From an uncultured Alphaproteobacteria bacterium (GTDB lineage Bacteria > Pseudomonadota > Alphaproteobacteria > Rhodobacterales > Rhodobacteraceae), in contig CACOBR010000002.1 of the NCBI GenBank assembly GCA_902625475.1, forward strand, positions 62,001 through 126,000: a stretch of 64,000 bases of DNA, given 5' to 3'. Position numbers and translations under genes: made by a program. Positions within the stretch are counted from its first letter, which is position 1. Every line of letters begins with the position of its first letter. Below, one piece after another: positions 8,807 through 17,397 of the stretch. The notes under the pieces are model-generated. The model saw nothing but the letters and a program-made list of their open reading frames with translations. It had not been told where the DNA came from and searched no databases.

Positions 8807-9004
8807 ATGAAAAGTAGACAGCCCTCAGATTTAATAGTTGAAGTTTTTGCAGTAGCAGTTTCAGACTTAGTCGCACTAGGTCTCTCCAGAGAGGAGGCAG
8901 TTCTTGGGCTTTTAAGCCAAGCTGCAGTACAAGCTAATCCAGGGGCTATGGTACATGCGGCTGTACTTCATCAGAAATTTCATTCTGATTTTGTAGAAAC
9001 ATGA
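8807..9004 (+). CDS. Small protein of unknown function (65 residues)
   Basis: I do not recognise it. AGGAG lies nine bases before the ATG, and codon use resembles its neighbours, so it is probably translated. The sequence is mostly helical, with two hydrophobic or alanine-rich segments (about 10-24 and 29-50) split by a charged LSREEAV stretch. It is soluble in appearance and has no signal peptide or cysteine. It stands 55 bases after the soxS-like gene on the same strand and ends 4 bases from the convergent nitroreductase stop. Confidence 0.6.
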   Translation: MKSRQPSDLIVEVFAVAVSDLVALGLSREEAVLGLLSQAAVQANPGAMVHAAVLHQKFHSDFVET

Positions 9005-9008
9005 TAAG

Positions 9009-9686
9009 TTAATCTTCAAACCCAAAAAACTCTGCTAAGTCATCAATATTAGCTCTCTCGGTCCTAATTTTGTTAATAACATTTGTCTTATCCATGTGTC
9101 CTATAGCTATACCACAAAAAAGCATATATTCTTTTGGTGCTTTGACTTGTTTGTGCACTATTTTGTGAAATACTGCCCAAGACTCCTGAGCACAAGTATC
9201 TAAATTATTTTCTTTTGCTAAAAGTAATATACTTTGCACGAACATGCCTAGGTCTGACCATTGAGGATAACCCATCAATCGGTTGATAAAAACAAAAATG
9301 CCAACAGGTGCACCAAATAAATTAAAATTTTTTTTAAACTGTTTAATTCTATTCTCTTTATCTTCTCTTTTTATTTGAAGAAGAGAATATAAATCTTCAC
9401 CACATTTATAACGTCTTTTCATATATAAATCAGGTAAATTATCAGGATATATTTTATATTCAGTTACATGCCCTTTAGGATATTTAATAAGCTCTTTTTT
9501 AACATCTTTAATAAGTTTTTTTAATGGTTCTCCACTTAATATAAAAGTCTTCCAAGGTTGTAAATTTCCTCCTGATGGTGATTTACTGGCTTGCTCAATA
9601 ATTTTTTTTATTATTCTTTTACTTATTTTTTTTGATAAGAAAGAACGACAACTTATTCTTTGATGTAAAGCATCTGATACTTTCAC
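9009..9686 (-). CDS. Nitroreductase-family FMN oxidoreductase
   Basis: 225-residue NAD(P)H:FMN oxidoreductase. The FMN phosphate-binding start (HQRISCRSF) and the SPSGGNLQPW loop are both typical of the NfsB/NfnB superfamily, as is the YPQWSDLGMFVQSILLLAKE helix region. The physiological substrate cannot be told from sequence; related enzymes reduce nitroaromatics, quinones or flavins. It is a monocistronic minus-strand gene convergent with the small gene at 8807. Confidence 0.85.
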   Translation of the reverse strand: MKVSDALHQRISCRSFLSKKISKRIIKKIIEQASKSPSGGNLQPWKTFILSGEPLKKLIKDVKKELIKYPKGHVTEYKIYPDNLPDLYMKRRYKCGEDLYSLLQIKREDKENRIKQFKKNFNLFGAPVGIFVFINRLMGYPQWSDLGMFVQSILLLAKENNLDTCAQESWAVFHKIVHKQVKAPKEYMLFCGIAIGHMDKTNVINKIRTERANIDDLAEFFGFED

Positions 9687-9798
9687 AATATAAATCCAAA
9701 TCAGTTACATTTACTTGATGCACATTAACTAGATGTTTGTTGTATATTATTATTGATGATAAACTTTACAATATGTCGACTCTTTTGTGAATTCATTT

Positions 9799-10695
9799 TT
9801 ATCTAAACTGAAGTTCCCTCACATCCCAATATCCATCTGTAGATTTGAGTCTTTCGTTAGTTTCAATAATATCAAATAAGTTTTCACCTTTGTTATTATC
9901 AGCAAATATATCTGCTCCCATATCTATCAAGGCAAAAATAACTTTAGAATTACTATTCCACATCCCAGCTTCATGAAGTGGGGTTCTACCAAATTCTATT
10001 CCTGAATTTACATTTCCTCCTGCTTTTATAATCTCAACAATTACTTTTGGATCTTTATTCCATCCAGCAGCTCCATGTAATGGTGAAATTCCATATTTCG
10101 TAAGAGCATTAGGATTTGCTCCAGCATTTAATAACATATTAATTTTTTTTATTGAACCAAATGGTGCTGCAAGATGAAGGGCTGTTCTTCTCATGTCATC
10201 TTCAGCATTGACATCTGCTCCAAACCTTAAGAGTAGTTTAACAATATTTTCATTTTTATTAAACTTGGAACTATGTAATGGTGACCAATCATTGCTATTT
10301 TTAGCATTAACGTCAGCACCTGCACGAATTAATGTTTCTAAAACAAGAGGATTATCGTTTCTAGAAGCTGCGTCATGTAATGCTGTTCCACCAGATGAGT
10401 TTCTAGCACTTATCTTGGCCCCACCTTGGATGAGTAATTTTATGACTTTAGGATTTTTGCTATATAATGCTGCTAAATGAAGTGGTGTTCTTCCCATTTC
10501 ATCTCTGACACTTAAGTTTTGACCTTCTTTTAGACATTTTATGATTTCCTCTGAATCCACTTCTCCCCAATAAGGTTTAATTTGAAGAATTGGATTCCCT
10601 TCAACCCATTCTGGACAAACATTTGAAAAGGAGAATCCAGGTAAAAAAAATAAAAGAGTTAACAATAGTAGTTTTTGTATTCTATAAAAATTCAT
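9799..10695 (-). CDS. Exported ankyrin-repeat protein
   Basis: Signal peptide about 1-24 (hydrophobic LLLLTLLFFLPGFSFS), followed by six clear ankyrin repeats from residue about 64 to 280, each with TPLH/TALH and a GA(D/N/K) turn, and a degenerate last unit. Such repeats form a protein-binding surface. The predicted location is periplasm or outside. The gene stands alone on the minus strand, diverging from the thiamine operon. No enzymatic domain is present and the partner is unknown. Confidence 0.85.
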   Translation of the reverse strand: MNFYRIQKLLLLTLLFFLPGFSFSNVCPEWVEGNPILQIKPYWGEVDSEEIIKCLKEGQNLSVRDEMGRTPLHLAALYSKNPKVIKLLIQGGAKISARNSSGGTALHDAASRNDNPLVLETLIRAGADVNAKNSNDWSPLHSSKFNKNENIVKLLLRFGADVNAEDDMRRTALHLAAPFGSIKKINMLLNAGANPNALTKYGISPLHGAAGWNKDPKVIVEIIKAGGNVNSGIEFGRTPLHEAGMWNSNSKVIFALIDMGADIFADNNKGENLFDIIETNERLKSTDGYWDVRELQFR

Positions 10696-10827
10696 GACAT
10701 TAGATATAATATTTAATCGTTGTACGACAATTATTTTTAAAATTTTATTTTATTTTTCTTATTACCCAAATTAATATTTTATCAAATAAGATAAATATTG
10801 AAAAATAAATTTATTCATATTATCTTC

Positions 10828-10913
10828 AAGGTACCTCGGGGTGCTTTATTGCTGAGATGATATTTCAAACCCGTTGAACCTGAACCGATTAGTATCGGCG
10901 TAGGAAAGGTTTT
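10828..10913 (+). promoter_or_regulatory. TPP riboswitch (THI element)
   Basis: The conserved THI box is intact: CGGGGTGC, then CTGAGA (10852-10857), then ACCCGTTGAACCTGAACCGAT, then TAGTATCGGCGTAGGAAAGGT. The outer P1 helix can form between ACCT near 10833 and AGGT near 10908. It lies about 50 bases before thiB, so the thiamine importer is expected to be turned down when thiamine pyrophosphate is plentiful. I see no strong terminator downstream, so control is probably at translation start. Confidence 0.95.
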
Positions 10914-10963
10914 TTCCATAACTACGACTATACTCAATCATATAATTATAAAGGATTAAGTTT

Positions 10964-11944
10964 ATGATGAGAATTATTTTATTTTATATATATTTTCTAC
11001 CAATTTTAAGCTTGGCAGAAACGCCAGTACTCACAATTTATGCTCCTGATTATTTTGTTTCTGAATGGGGACCTGGTCCTAAAATAGAACAGGAGTTTGA
11101 AAAAAAATGTAATTGTGACTTAAAGTTTATACCTGGTGAACCTTTATCTAGAGTTATGCTTGAGGGGAAATCCACAAATGCTGATATTTTGTTAGGCTTA
11201 AGCTATGATAATATTCTAAAAGCTCGGCAATTAAATGTTTTAGGTAACTTAGACTTTGAATATGAATTACCAGAATTACCAATAAATTGGGAAGACAATA
11301 CATTTTTGCCTTTCGATTGGAGTTATCTTTCATTTATATATGATAATACAAAAATCGATAATCCTCCTAAATCATTTATTGAGTTAGCAAATGATCCCAG
11401 AGATTATAAGATTATCATTCAGGATCCAAGAACATCACCATCGGGTTTAGCATTAATTTTGTGGATAAAATCTGTATATGGTAATAATGCATTTGAAATT
11501 TGGTCCAAACTTTCATCTAAAATCTTAACAGTCACTAAGGGATGGTCTGAGTCATATGGATTATTCACCTCAGGAGAAGCTGAAATGGTTTTGTCATTTA
11601 TTACTTCTCAAGCTTATCATGAAATAGCAGAAAATGACTTAACGAAAACTGCCCTTATTATGGATGAAGGCCATTATGTTTATGTAGAATTAGCAGCAAA
11701 AATTAATAAAAGTGATAATGAAGATCTCTCAAATGAATTTATGGAATTTATTCTTAGTGAAGAATTTCAAAATATCATCCCTTTGAATAATTGGTCTTTT
11801 CCAGTTAAACTACCTAAAGAAAATTGGCCAATAGAATTTCAAAATCTTCCAAAACCAAAAAATTCAATTTATCTAGATGAAAAAAAATCTTCTGAAATTA
11901 AATTAACAGCAATTGAAGAATGGCTAGAAGCAATGTCAAAGTAA
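10964..11944 (+). CDS. thiB: Thiamine ABC transporter, periplasmic binding protein
   Basis: 326-residue extracellular solute-binding protein with signal peptide (about 1-18, ending SLA) and the ThiB/TbpA opening TIYAPDYFVSEWGPGP. GWSESYGLF and FITSQAYHEIAE match the ligand-domain pattern of thiamine-binding proteins. AAAGGA precedes the start; two successive ATGs (10964 and 10967) are possible. It follows a TPP riboswitch and overlaps thiP, forming thiBPQ, which imports thiamine or its phosphates. Confidence 0.92.
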   Translation: MMRIILFYIYFLPILSLAETPVLTIYAPDYFVSEWGPGPKIEQEFEKKCNCDLKFIPGEPLSRVMLEGKSTNADILLGLSYDNILKARQLNVLGNLDFEYELPELPINWEDNTFLPFDWSYLSFIYDNTKIDNPPKSFIELANDPRDYKIIIQDPRTSPSGLALILWIKSVYGNNAFEIWSKLSSKILTVTKGWSESYGLFTSGEAEMVLSFITSQAYHEIAENDLTKTALIMDEGHYVYVELAAKINKSDNEDLSNEFMEFILSEEFQNIIPLNNWSFPVKLPKENWPIEFQNLPKPKNSIYLDEKKSSEIKLTAIEEWLEAMSK

Positions 11945-13491
11945 ATATATCATTCTTAGCTTCAGTTGTTTCAATAGTTTTTATAATTTTAATGACTATT
12001 GGTTCTTTAACTGTTGTTTTTTTTTGGTCTATAAATAAATTTACACTACTTAACTCTTATGAGATTAAAGTTTTAGTATTTACTTTAAAACAGGCACTAT
12101 TTTCTTCTTTTTTAGCTTGTTTATTTGCAGTACCAATAGCGAGAGCTATTTTTCGTAATGATTTTATTTTTAAAAAATTATTGATCAATATTTTGGGATT
12201 ACCATTTATCTTCCCTGTAATAGCTGCAGTTTTTAGCATTATATTAATTTTTGGAAATAATGGTTTAATTAATAAAGGACTTGAAAATTTTGGATTTTCT
12301 CAGATTTCAATTTATGGAATTAATGGCATAATATTGATAAATATCTTTTTTAACCTGCCACTTGCTATAAGATTTTTGTTATTGGCATGGAATTCGATAC
12401 CAATTGAACAGTTTAAATTAGCAAGATCTTTAAATATTCAATCATTTGATTTTTTTCGCTTAATTGAAATGCCTATTTTAAGATCTACCTTACCAGTAAC
12501 TTTTATAATTATTTTTCTAATTTGTATTACAAGTTTTTCAGTTGCTTTAATTATGGGAGGAGGACCCAATTCAACTACCTTAGAGGTTGCAATTTACCAA
12601 GCATTAATATTCGAGTTTAATTTTTCTAAAGCTGCTTCTTTGGCAAGTATTCAGTTTTTTATATGTGGAATTATTGCTCTTTTTTTTGTATTTTTAGGAA
12701 AAAAAAATATTTCTTTTGCTTCAATGAAAATAAATTACTTTGATACTAGTTACTTAAATTTAAAAAAATATTTGTTGGATTGGTTCTGGATTTTGCTTGT
12801 AATATTTTTTTTAATATTCCCGATTTTTTTTCTTCTTTTTAAAGGTTTTTGGGGATTATTTACTTTACCACCAAGTATATATGTAGCTGCTTTAAATTCA
12901 TTAATTATTGCATTATTTTCGGGGATTTTAGGAGTTAGTATTGCTTTATCGATTGCTAATTTTTTGATACTTTCAGCCTTTTTTTCTAAATATATAGAAA
13001 TTTTAAGCATATTTATTTTGGCAACCTCTCCAATTGTTATGGGTACGGGAATTTTTTTAATTCTAAGACCATTCATAAATCTTGAAATATTAACACCAAT
13101 TTTAGTCATTTTGATAAATGCAACCATGTCACTTCCTTTCATTTTACGTGCTTTATTGCCAGCAATGAACAAAGTTTCATCTGATATTGGAAAATTATCA
13201 GACAGCTTAAATATTACTGGATTTAACCGATTTAAAATTATTGTATTTCCTAATATTTTTCCTGTTGTAACTTTTTGTATGGGGTTGGGATGTGCATTAT
13301 CAATGGGTGATTTAGGTGTTATTACTTTATTTTCATTTGGCGATATTCAAACACTTCCTTTAGCTATATTTAGATTAATGATGTCATATAAAATGGACTA
13401 TGCATTTAGTAGTTCTGTACTATTAATTATACTATGCTTTCTCTTATTTTATCTATTTGATAATATTGGAAAAATTTATGCTGAAAGTTAA
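11920..13491 (+). CDS. thiP: Thiamine ABC transporter permease
   Basis: 523-residue membrane protein made of two fused permease halves, about twelve helices in all, as in ThiP. Each half contains a cytoplasmic EAA-type loop (around LARSLNIQSFDFFRLIEMP and LSDSLNITGFNRFKIIVFP). The ATG at 11920 overlaps thiB by 25 bases, which implies translational coupling; no better start lies near. It overlaps thiQ by 14 bases. Confidence 0.92.
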   Translation: MARSNVKVNISFLASVVSIVFIILMTIGSLTVVFFWSINKFTLLNSYEIKVLVFTLKQALFSSFLACLFAVPIARAIFRNDFIFKKLLINILGLPFIFPVIAAVFSIILIFGNNGLINKGLENFGFSQISIYGINGIILINIFFNLPLAIRFLLLAWNSIPIEQFKLARSLNIQSFDFFRLIEMPILRSTLPVTFIIIFLICITSFSVALIMGGGPNSTTLEVAIYQALIFEFNFSKAASLASIQFFICGIIALFFVFLGKKNISFASMKINYFDTSYLNLKKYLLDWFWILLVIFFLIFPIFFLLFKGFWGLFTLPPSIYVAALNSLIIALFSGILGVSIALSIANFLILSAFFSKYIEILSIFILATSPIVMGTGIFLILRPFINLEILTPILVILINATMSLPFILRALLPAMNKVSSDIGKLSDSLNITGFNRFKIIVFPNIFPVVTFCMGLGCALSMGDLGVITLFSFGDIQTLPLAIFRLMMSYKMDYAFSSSVLLIILCFLLFYLFDNIGKIYAES

Positions 13492-14173
13492 AAATTTAAT
13501 TGTTGACTTGGGCAGTTTTAGGTTAACGGCAGACTTTGAAATTGAAAGAGGTTCACTAATCTCAATAGTTGGACCTTCAGGTGCTGGTAAATCTTCCTTA
13601 TTAAATGCATTAGCTGGATTTATTCCATTAACATCCGGAGTAATTAAATGGAATGGATCAGATTTTACCAAATTAGATCCTGGATTGAGACCTTTAAGTA
13701 TTTTATTTCAAGATTATAATCTATTTTCCCATCTTACAGTAAAAGATAATATTGCGATAGGTTTAAGACCTAATCTTAAACTTAATGACTTGGAAACTGA
13801 TTTGGTCAATTCTGTAATAGAGGAAGTTGGTCTTTCAAAATTTAAATTTATCAAGCCTTTCCAGCTTTCAGGTGGTCAAAGAACAAGGGTTTCTTTAGCT
13901 AGATCAATAGTAAGATCAAAACCAATATTACTTTTAGATGAGGCTTTTTCAGGATTGGGTCCAGCTTTACGTTCAGAAATGATAAAACTCATAAAAGATA
14001 AATCTATAAAAGAAGGAATAACACTAATTATGGTTTCTCATCATATTAAAGATGCTATAGAACTCGATCAAAAAGTAATATTTGTTAATGATGGAGAAAC
14101 AATGAAGCCTACAAATGTTTCAAATTTTATTAATTCGCATGATGAAAATATTAGAGGTTATATTGGTTCATAA
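13478..14173 (+). CDS. thiQ: Thiamine ABC transporter ATPase
   Basis: ABC ATPase with Walker A GPSGAGKSS, Q-loop LFQDYN, signature LSGGQRTRVSLARS, Walker B LLLDEAFSG and switch SHH. I prefer ATG 13478 over an upstream TTG at 13457: ThiQ proteins begin with a ML(K) beta strand, and GGA is suitably spaced before this ATG. It is the last gene of the riboswitch-controlled thiBPQ unit and powers thiamine import. Confidence 0.92.
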   Translation: MLKVKNLIVDLGSFRLTADFEIERGSLISIVGPSGAGKSSLLNALAGFIPLTSGVIKWNGSDFTKLDPGLRPLSILFQDYNLFSHLTVKDNIAIGLRPNLKLNDLETDLVNSVIEEVGLSKFKFIKPFQLSGGQRTRVSLARSIVRSKPILLLDEAFSGLGPALRSEMIKLIKDKSIKEGITLIMVSHHIKDAIELDQKVIFVNDGETMKPTNVSNFINSHDENIRGYIGS

Positions 14174-14779
14174 TTAAAATCCTATAATTTGTAATTTTAA
14201 ATAATTATTCGTGATCTGATAATTGAACTTGTTATCTAATAAATCAAGACCAAGTAAAGATATATTAGGACCTTCAAAATCATTTCTTACTACTAAAAAA
14301 TTAACATCACTTAGAATGTTGTTAAATAATTTCACTTCATCAAATCTTGTCTCTAGGGCTATTATTTTTCCGTTTGCAGTTTCTATAATCTTTTCTGAAG
14401 TTAAATTAACTTCATGCTTCTTAAGCAATTTATAATCTCTTTTAGATAAGAGAGACCTAGTTGCGCCAGTATCTACTAGAAAAATAATTTCCTTATTGTT
14501 AATGCTAAGTGGAAGGTAAAAATGACCATCGTATGACTTATTGATTAATATACTATTGTCCTTTTCAATCACATAGTTATATCTTTCTTTTTCCATTGAA
14601 AACCGTAATTCATTCCACAGATAATATGTAACTAATAGGGCAAAAAAAATTAGTCCCCAAATGGCCAAATTTTGTATGTTTTTATTCAAATTTTTTTTAT
14701 TAGATAATAAAAAGGTTCCTAATAAAACAACTAGAATTACTATGAGGTATATTAAATAAGAAAAGTTAAATGTTTCCAT
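14174..14779 (-). CDS. Membrane-anchored retropepsin-like aspartyl protease
   Basis: 201 residues. Two hydrophobic helices (about 7-25 and 37-55) anchor a C-terminal clan AA aspartyl protease domain with catalytic motif FLVDTGATRSLLS (D103), then a second hydrophobic motif ISLLGLDLLD. This resembles the TIGR02281-type family frequent in Alphaproteobacteria. The active site probably faces the periplasm. The target is unknown. The stop codon abuts the end of thiQ, so the two genes converge. Confidence 0.8.
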   Translation of the reverse strand: METFNFSYLIYLIVILVVLLGTFLLSNKKNLNKNIQNLAIWGLIFFALLVTYYLWNELRFSMEKERYNYVIEKDNSILINKSYDGHFYLPLSINNKEIIFLVDTGATRSLLSKRDYKLLKKHEVNLTSEKIIETANGKIIALETRFDEVKLFNNILSDVNFLVVRNDFEGPNISLLGLDLLDNKFNYQITNNYLKLQIIGF

Positions 14780-14939
14780 ATTTATTTAAAATAAACTATG
14801 TTAACAGTATAAGCTATATACAAATTTAGTTTAACATTAAACTAATATTTTTCTACTTTTATATTTAATACTAGAAATTAAAACTTTTCTCTGATATTAC
14901 TTTATCATGTATTTTTATTCTTTTTAGGTGGCATATATA

Positions 14940-15935
14940 GTGGATAAAAAAATTTTGAATAAATATCCCGATATAAATCTTATAAAAGAAACTAGTAAAT
15001 CAATTAGTAATAGAGTTGTTTCAACCCCAGTTTTAGAATTAACTGGTAGTAAGATATCAACTCTCTTACCTAAGAATGCTTCTGTTAGAATGAAAATGGA
15101 ACTTTTTCAGCACACAGGATCATTTAAATCTAGAGGAGTTTTAATAGCATTTGATAAATTAAATAATAAGCAAAAAAAAAATGGGGTTGTAGCTTTTAGT
15201 GCTGGTAATCATGCATTAGCTGTTTCTTGGGGTTCTAAAGCTTGTGGTGTAAACGCAAAAGTAGTTATGTTAAAAACATCTGATCCTTCCAGAATTCAAG
15301 GATGTAAAGACTATGGAGCTGAAGTAATTCTTTGTGAAAACATAAAAGAAGCATTTGCTGTGATGAATGAGATAGCCATATCTGAGAATAGAACAATATT
15401 ACACCCTTTTGACTCAGAAAATATGATTTTAGGTTCAGCATCCTGTGGATTAGAAATAATAGAAAATTTTCCTGAAATTGAAGTTGCAATTGTACCGATA
15501 GGGGGTGGTGGCCTTATCTCTGGAATTTCTTCAGCTTTAAAACAAATCAAACCATCCATTTTAATTTATGGTGTTGAACCAGAAGGTGCTGATACAATGT
15601 ATCAAAGTTTTAAAAATGATTGCCCAGTCAAGCTAGATAAAGTACAAACTATCGCTGATAGTTTAGGACCACCAATGGCTATGGAATATTCTTTTAGGAT
15701 TGCACAGGAATTTGTAGATGCTGTTGTAAGAGTTAAAGATGATGATTTAATTAAAGCATTAAAGATAATGCGTGATAATTTAAACTTAATTGTAGAACCA
15801 GCGTGTGGTGCATCTCTAGCTGGACTATTGGGACCTTTAAAAGAAATGGTAGAGGGTAAAGCTATTTCAATAATTGCGTGTGGATCTAACATTTCCTTTG
15901 CACGATACAAAAATTTGATTCATGATAATTATTAA
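14940..15935 (+). CDS. PLP-dependent threonine/serine dehydratase-like enzyme
   Basis: Fold-type II PLP enzyme of about 331 residues without a C-terminal ACT regulatory domain, so it belongs to the short catabolic dehydratase / serine racemase / hydroxyectoine EutB-like group. The PLP lysine is in GSFKSRGV; the phosphate-binding glycine loop is IGGGGLISG; SAGNHA is the substrate loop. I chose GTG 14940 because AGGTGG stands eight bases before it; another GTG at 14928 is possible. The true substrate (threonine, serine or a hydroxy-amino acid) cannot be told. It is a single gene. Confidence 0.8.
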   Translation: MDKKILNKYPDINLIKETSKSISNRVVSTPVLELTGSKISTLLPKNASVRMKMELFQHTGSFKSRGVLIAFDKLNNKQKKNGVVAFSAGNHALAVSWGSKACGVNAKVVMLKTSDPSRIQGCKDYGAEVILCENIKEAFAVMNEIAISENRTILHPFDSENMILGSASCGLEIIENFPEIEVAIVPIGGGGLISGISSALKQIKPSILIYGVEPEGADTMYQSFKNDCPVKLDKVQTIADSLGPPMAMEYSFRIAQEFVDAVVRVKDDDLIKALKIMRDNLNLIVEPACGASLAGLLGPLKEMVEGKAISIIACGSNISFARYKNLIHDNY

Positions 15936-16005
15936 GTTAATTAAAATTAATAAAAAAAATTAAATTCTATAAAAATAATTTTCTTTACAAATACACCTAG
16001 ATAAT

Positions 16006-16824
16006 TTGGATTTAAGAAATAAAAATATTGTAGTTACTGGAGGTGCTAGTGGTTTAGGGAAAGCACTTGCTGTAGAATTTTTAAAAAAGGAAGCTAATGT
16101 ATTAATATCAGATATAGATCGTAAAAATTTAAAAATAACTGCCAATAATCTTGATTGTGAATTTGATTTTTGTGACGTTTCAAAAGAACAAGATGTACAA
16201 AACCTTGTAGAAAGAGCTTTTAAGAGATTTGGTTATATAGATATCTTTTGTTCCAATGCCGGAGTTGTTTCAAAATTAAAAAAAATAAATTTTATCGAAG
16301 AAAATAATTGCTGGGAAAATACTTTAAGTGTTAATTTAATGTCACATGTTTATGCGGCAAAATATGTACTTCCAAATATGATTAATAGAAATCAAGGTTA
16401 TTTTTTACAAATTATTTCAGCAGCAGCACTTTTATCTCAAATTGGTGATTCAGCTTATTCAGCTTCAAAAAGTGCTGCATTAAGCTTTGCAGAATCCTTG
16501 GCAATCAATAATGGCCATTTAGGAATAAAGGTTTCTGCAGTTTGTCCACAGTATATTGCAACTCCAATGTTGGGAATGGATGAAGATAATTTCACTAAGA
16601 ATAAAAATCTTATTTCTACACAAACAGCAGCTCGTAGGATCATTAAAGGTCTAATTGAAGAAAGATTTTTAATATTTACGGATAACAAAACTAATAAACT
16701 ATTTAAGAAAAAAAGCGAAAATTATGAAAGTTGGATAATTGGAATGCAAAAACTAAAGCAAAAAATATTAGAAGAAACTAGTGATTTAAAAATTAACACT
16801 GTATACAAATTTCTAAAGAACTAA
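16006..16824 (+). CDS. Short-chain dehydrogenase/reductase
   Basis: 272-residue classical SDR. The NAD(P) loop is TGGASGLG, the NAG motif is CSNAGVV, and the catalytic Ser and YSASK are present. DIDR at the end of beta 2 suggests preference for NAD. The first reading-frame start is TTG at 16006 with no clear ribosome binding site; homologues start right at this LRNKNIVVTGG position, so it is probably right. The C-terminal 60 residues are lysine-rich and unassigned. Substrate unknown. Confidence 0.78.
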   Translation: MDLRNKNIVVTGGASGLGKALAVEFLKKEANVLISDIDRKNLKITANNLDCEFDFCDVSKEQDVQNLVERAFKRFGYIDIFCSNAGVVSKLKKINFIEENNCWENTLSVNLMSHVYAAKYVLPNMINRNQGYFLQIISAAALLSQIGDSAYSASKSAALSFAESLAINNGHLGIKVSAVCPQYIATPMLGMDEDNFTKNKNLISTQTAARRIIKGLIEERFLIFTDNKTNKLFKKKSENYESWIIGMQKLKQKILEETSDLKINTVYKFLKN

Positions 16825-16870
16825 TTTTCCCAATATCTTATAATCTAAAGCATTGAAATAGTATTTAACA

Positions 16871-17338
16871 CTAATCCATATATTTATTTGAATTAAGTTT
16901 CTTTTTTATACCTTCTATAATTTTATCTACTTTTTTTGTATCTGATTTAGTTTTTTCAATAAGAGAAGCTAATTTTTCAATTTCATTTGTTAATTCTTGG
17001 CTTTGATTATTAGAATCTATCAATCTTAGTTGTGTTTTTTTTATAATTGCAGATAAAGCAGGGTTTTTATCAATTAGTTGTAAAAAGTTTTTTTTGGGGA
17101 TAAAACTTGCAAATACATTAAATTTTCCTGTTTTTGCAGTAACAGTTCTTTTTGTTGCTAGTATAATAGAGGATTCTCCAAAAATTTCATTATCGCTTAT
17201 TTCATTTAATTTAAGTCCTTCTGGTGTATAAAGTTCTACTATACCTTCTTTTATAAGATATAATCCATCAGGTTCTTCTCCTGCTGAATAAATAACCTCG
17301 TAAGGTTTCCAGTTTATATTTTTTTGAATTAAAGCCAT
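16871..17338 (-). CDS. Cyclic-nucleotide-binding domain protein with C-terminal helix
   Basis: About 155 residues. A CAP-type cNMP-binding beta-roll fills residues 1-105; the phosphate-binding cassette reads EIFGESSIILATKRTVTA with the conserved Glu and Arg needed to hold the cyclic phosphate. The tail (about 105-155) is a charged helical or coiled segment without a DNA-binding helix-turn-helix, so this is not a Crp-type regulator. ATG 17338 is preferred; a TTG 15 bases upstream has a purine run directly abutting it. It belongs with other cNMP genes at 20671, 23037 and 44912. Confidence 0.75.
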   Translation of the reverse strand: MALIQKNINWKPYEVIYSAGEEPDGLYLIKEGIVELYTPEGLKLNEISDNEIFGESSIILATKRTVTAKTGKFNVFASFIPKKNFLQLIDKNPALSAIIKKTQLRLIDSNNQSQELTNEIEKLASLIEKTKSDTKKVDKIIEGIKKKLNSNKYMD

Positions 17339-17397
17339 AAATATAAAATACAACCTTTTAATTTTTTTTCAAATCTATAAAAAATATCTAGAGATTT

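Noticed and set aside
12750-13172. Open frame of 140 codons on the minus strand
   Set aside because: It is antisense to thiP and its Lys/Ile-rich product reflects the complement of hydrophobic codons.
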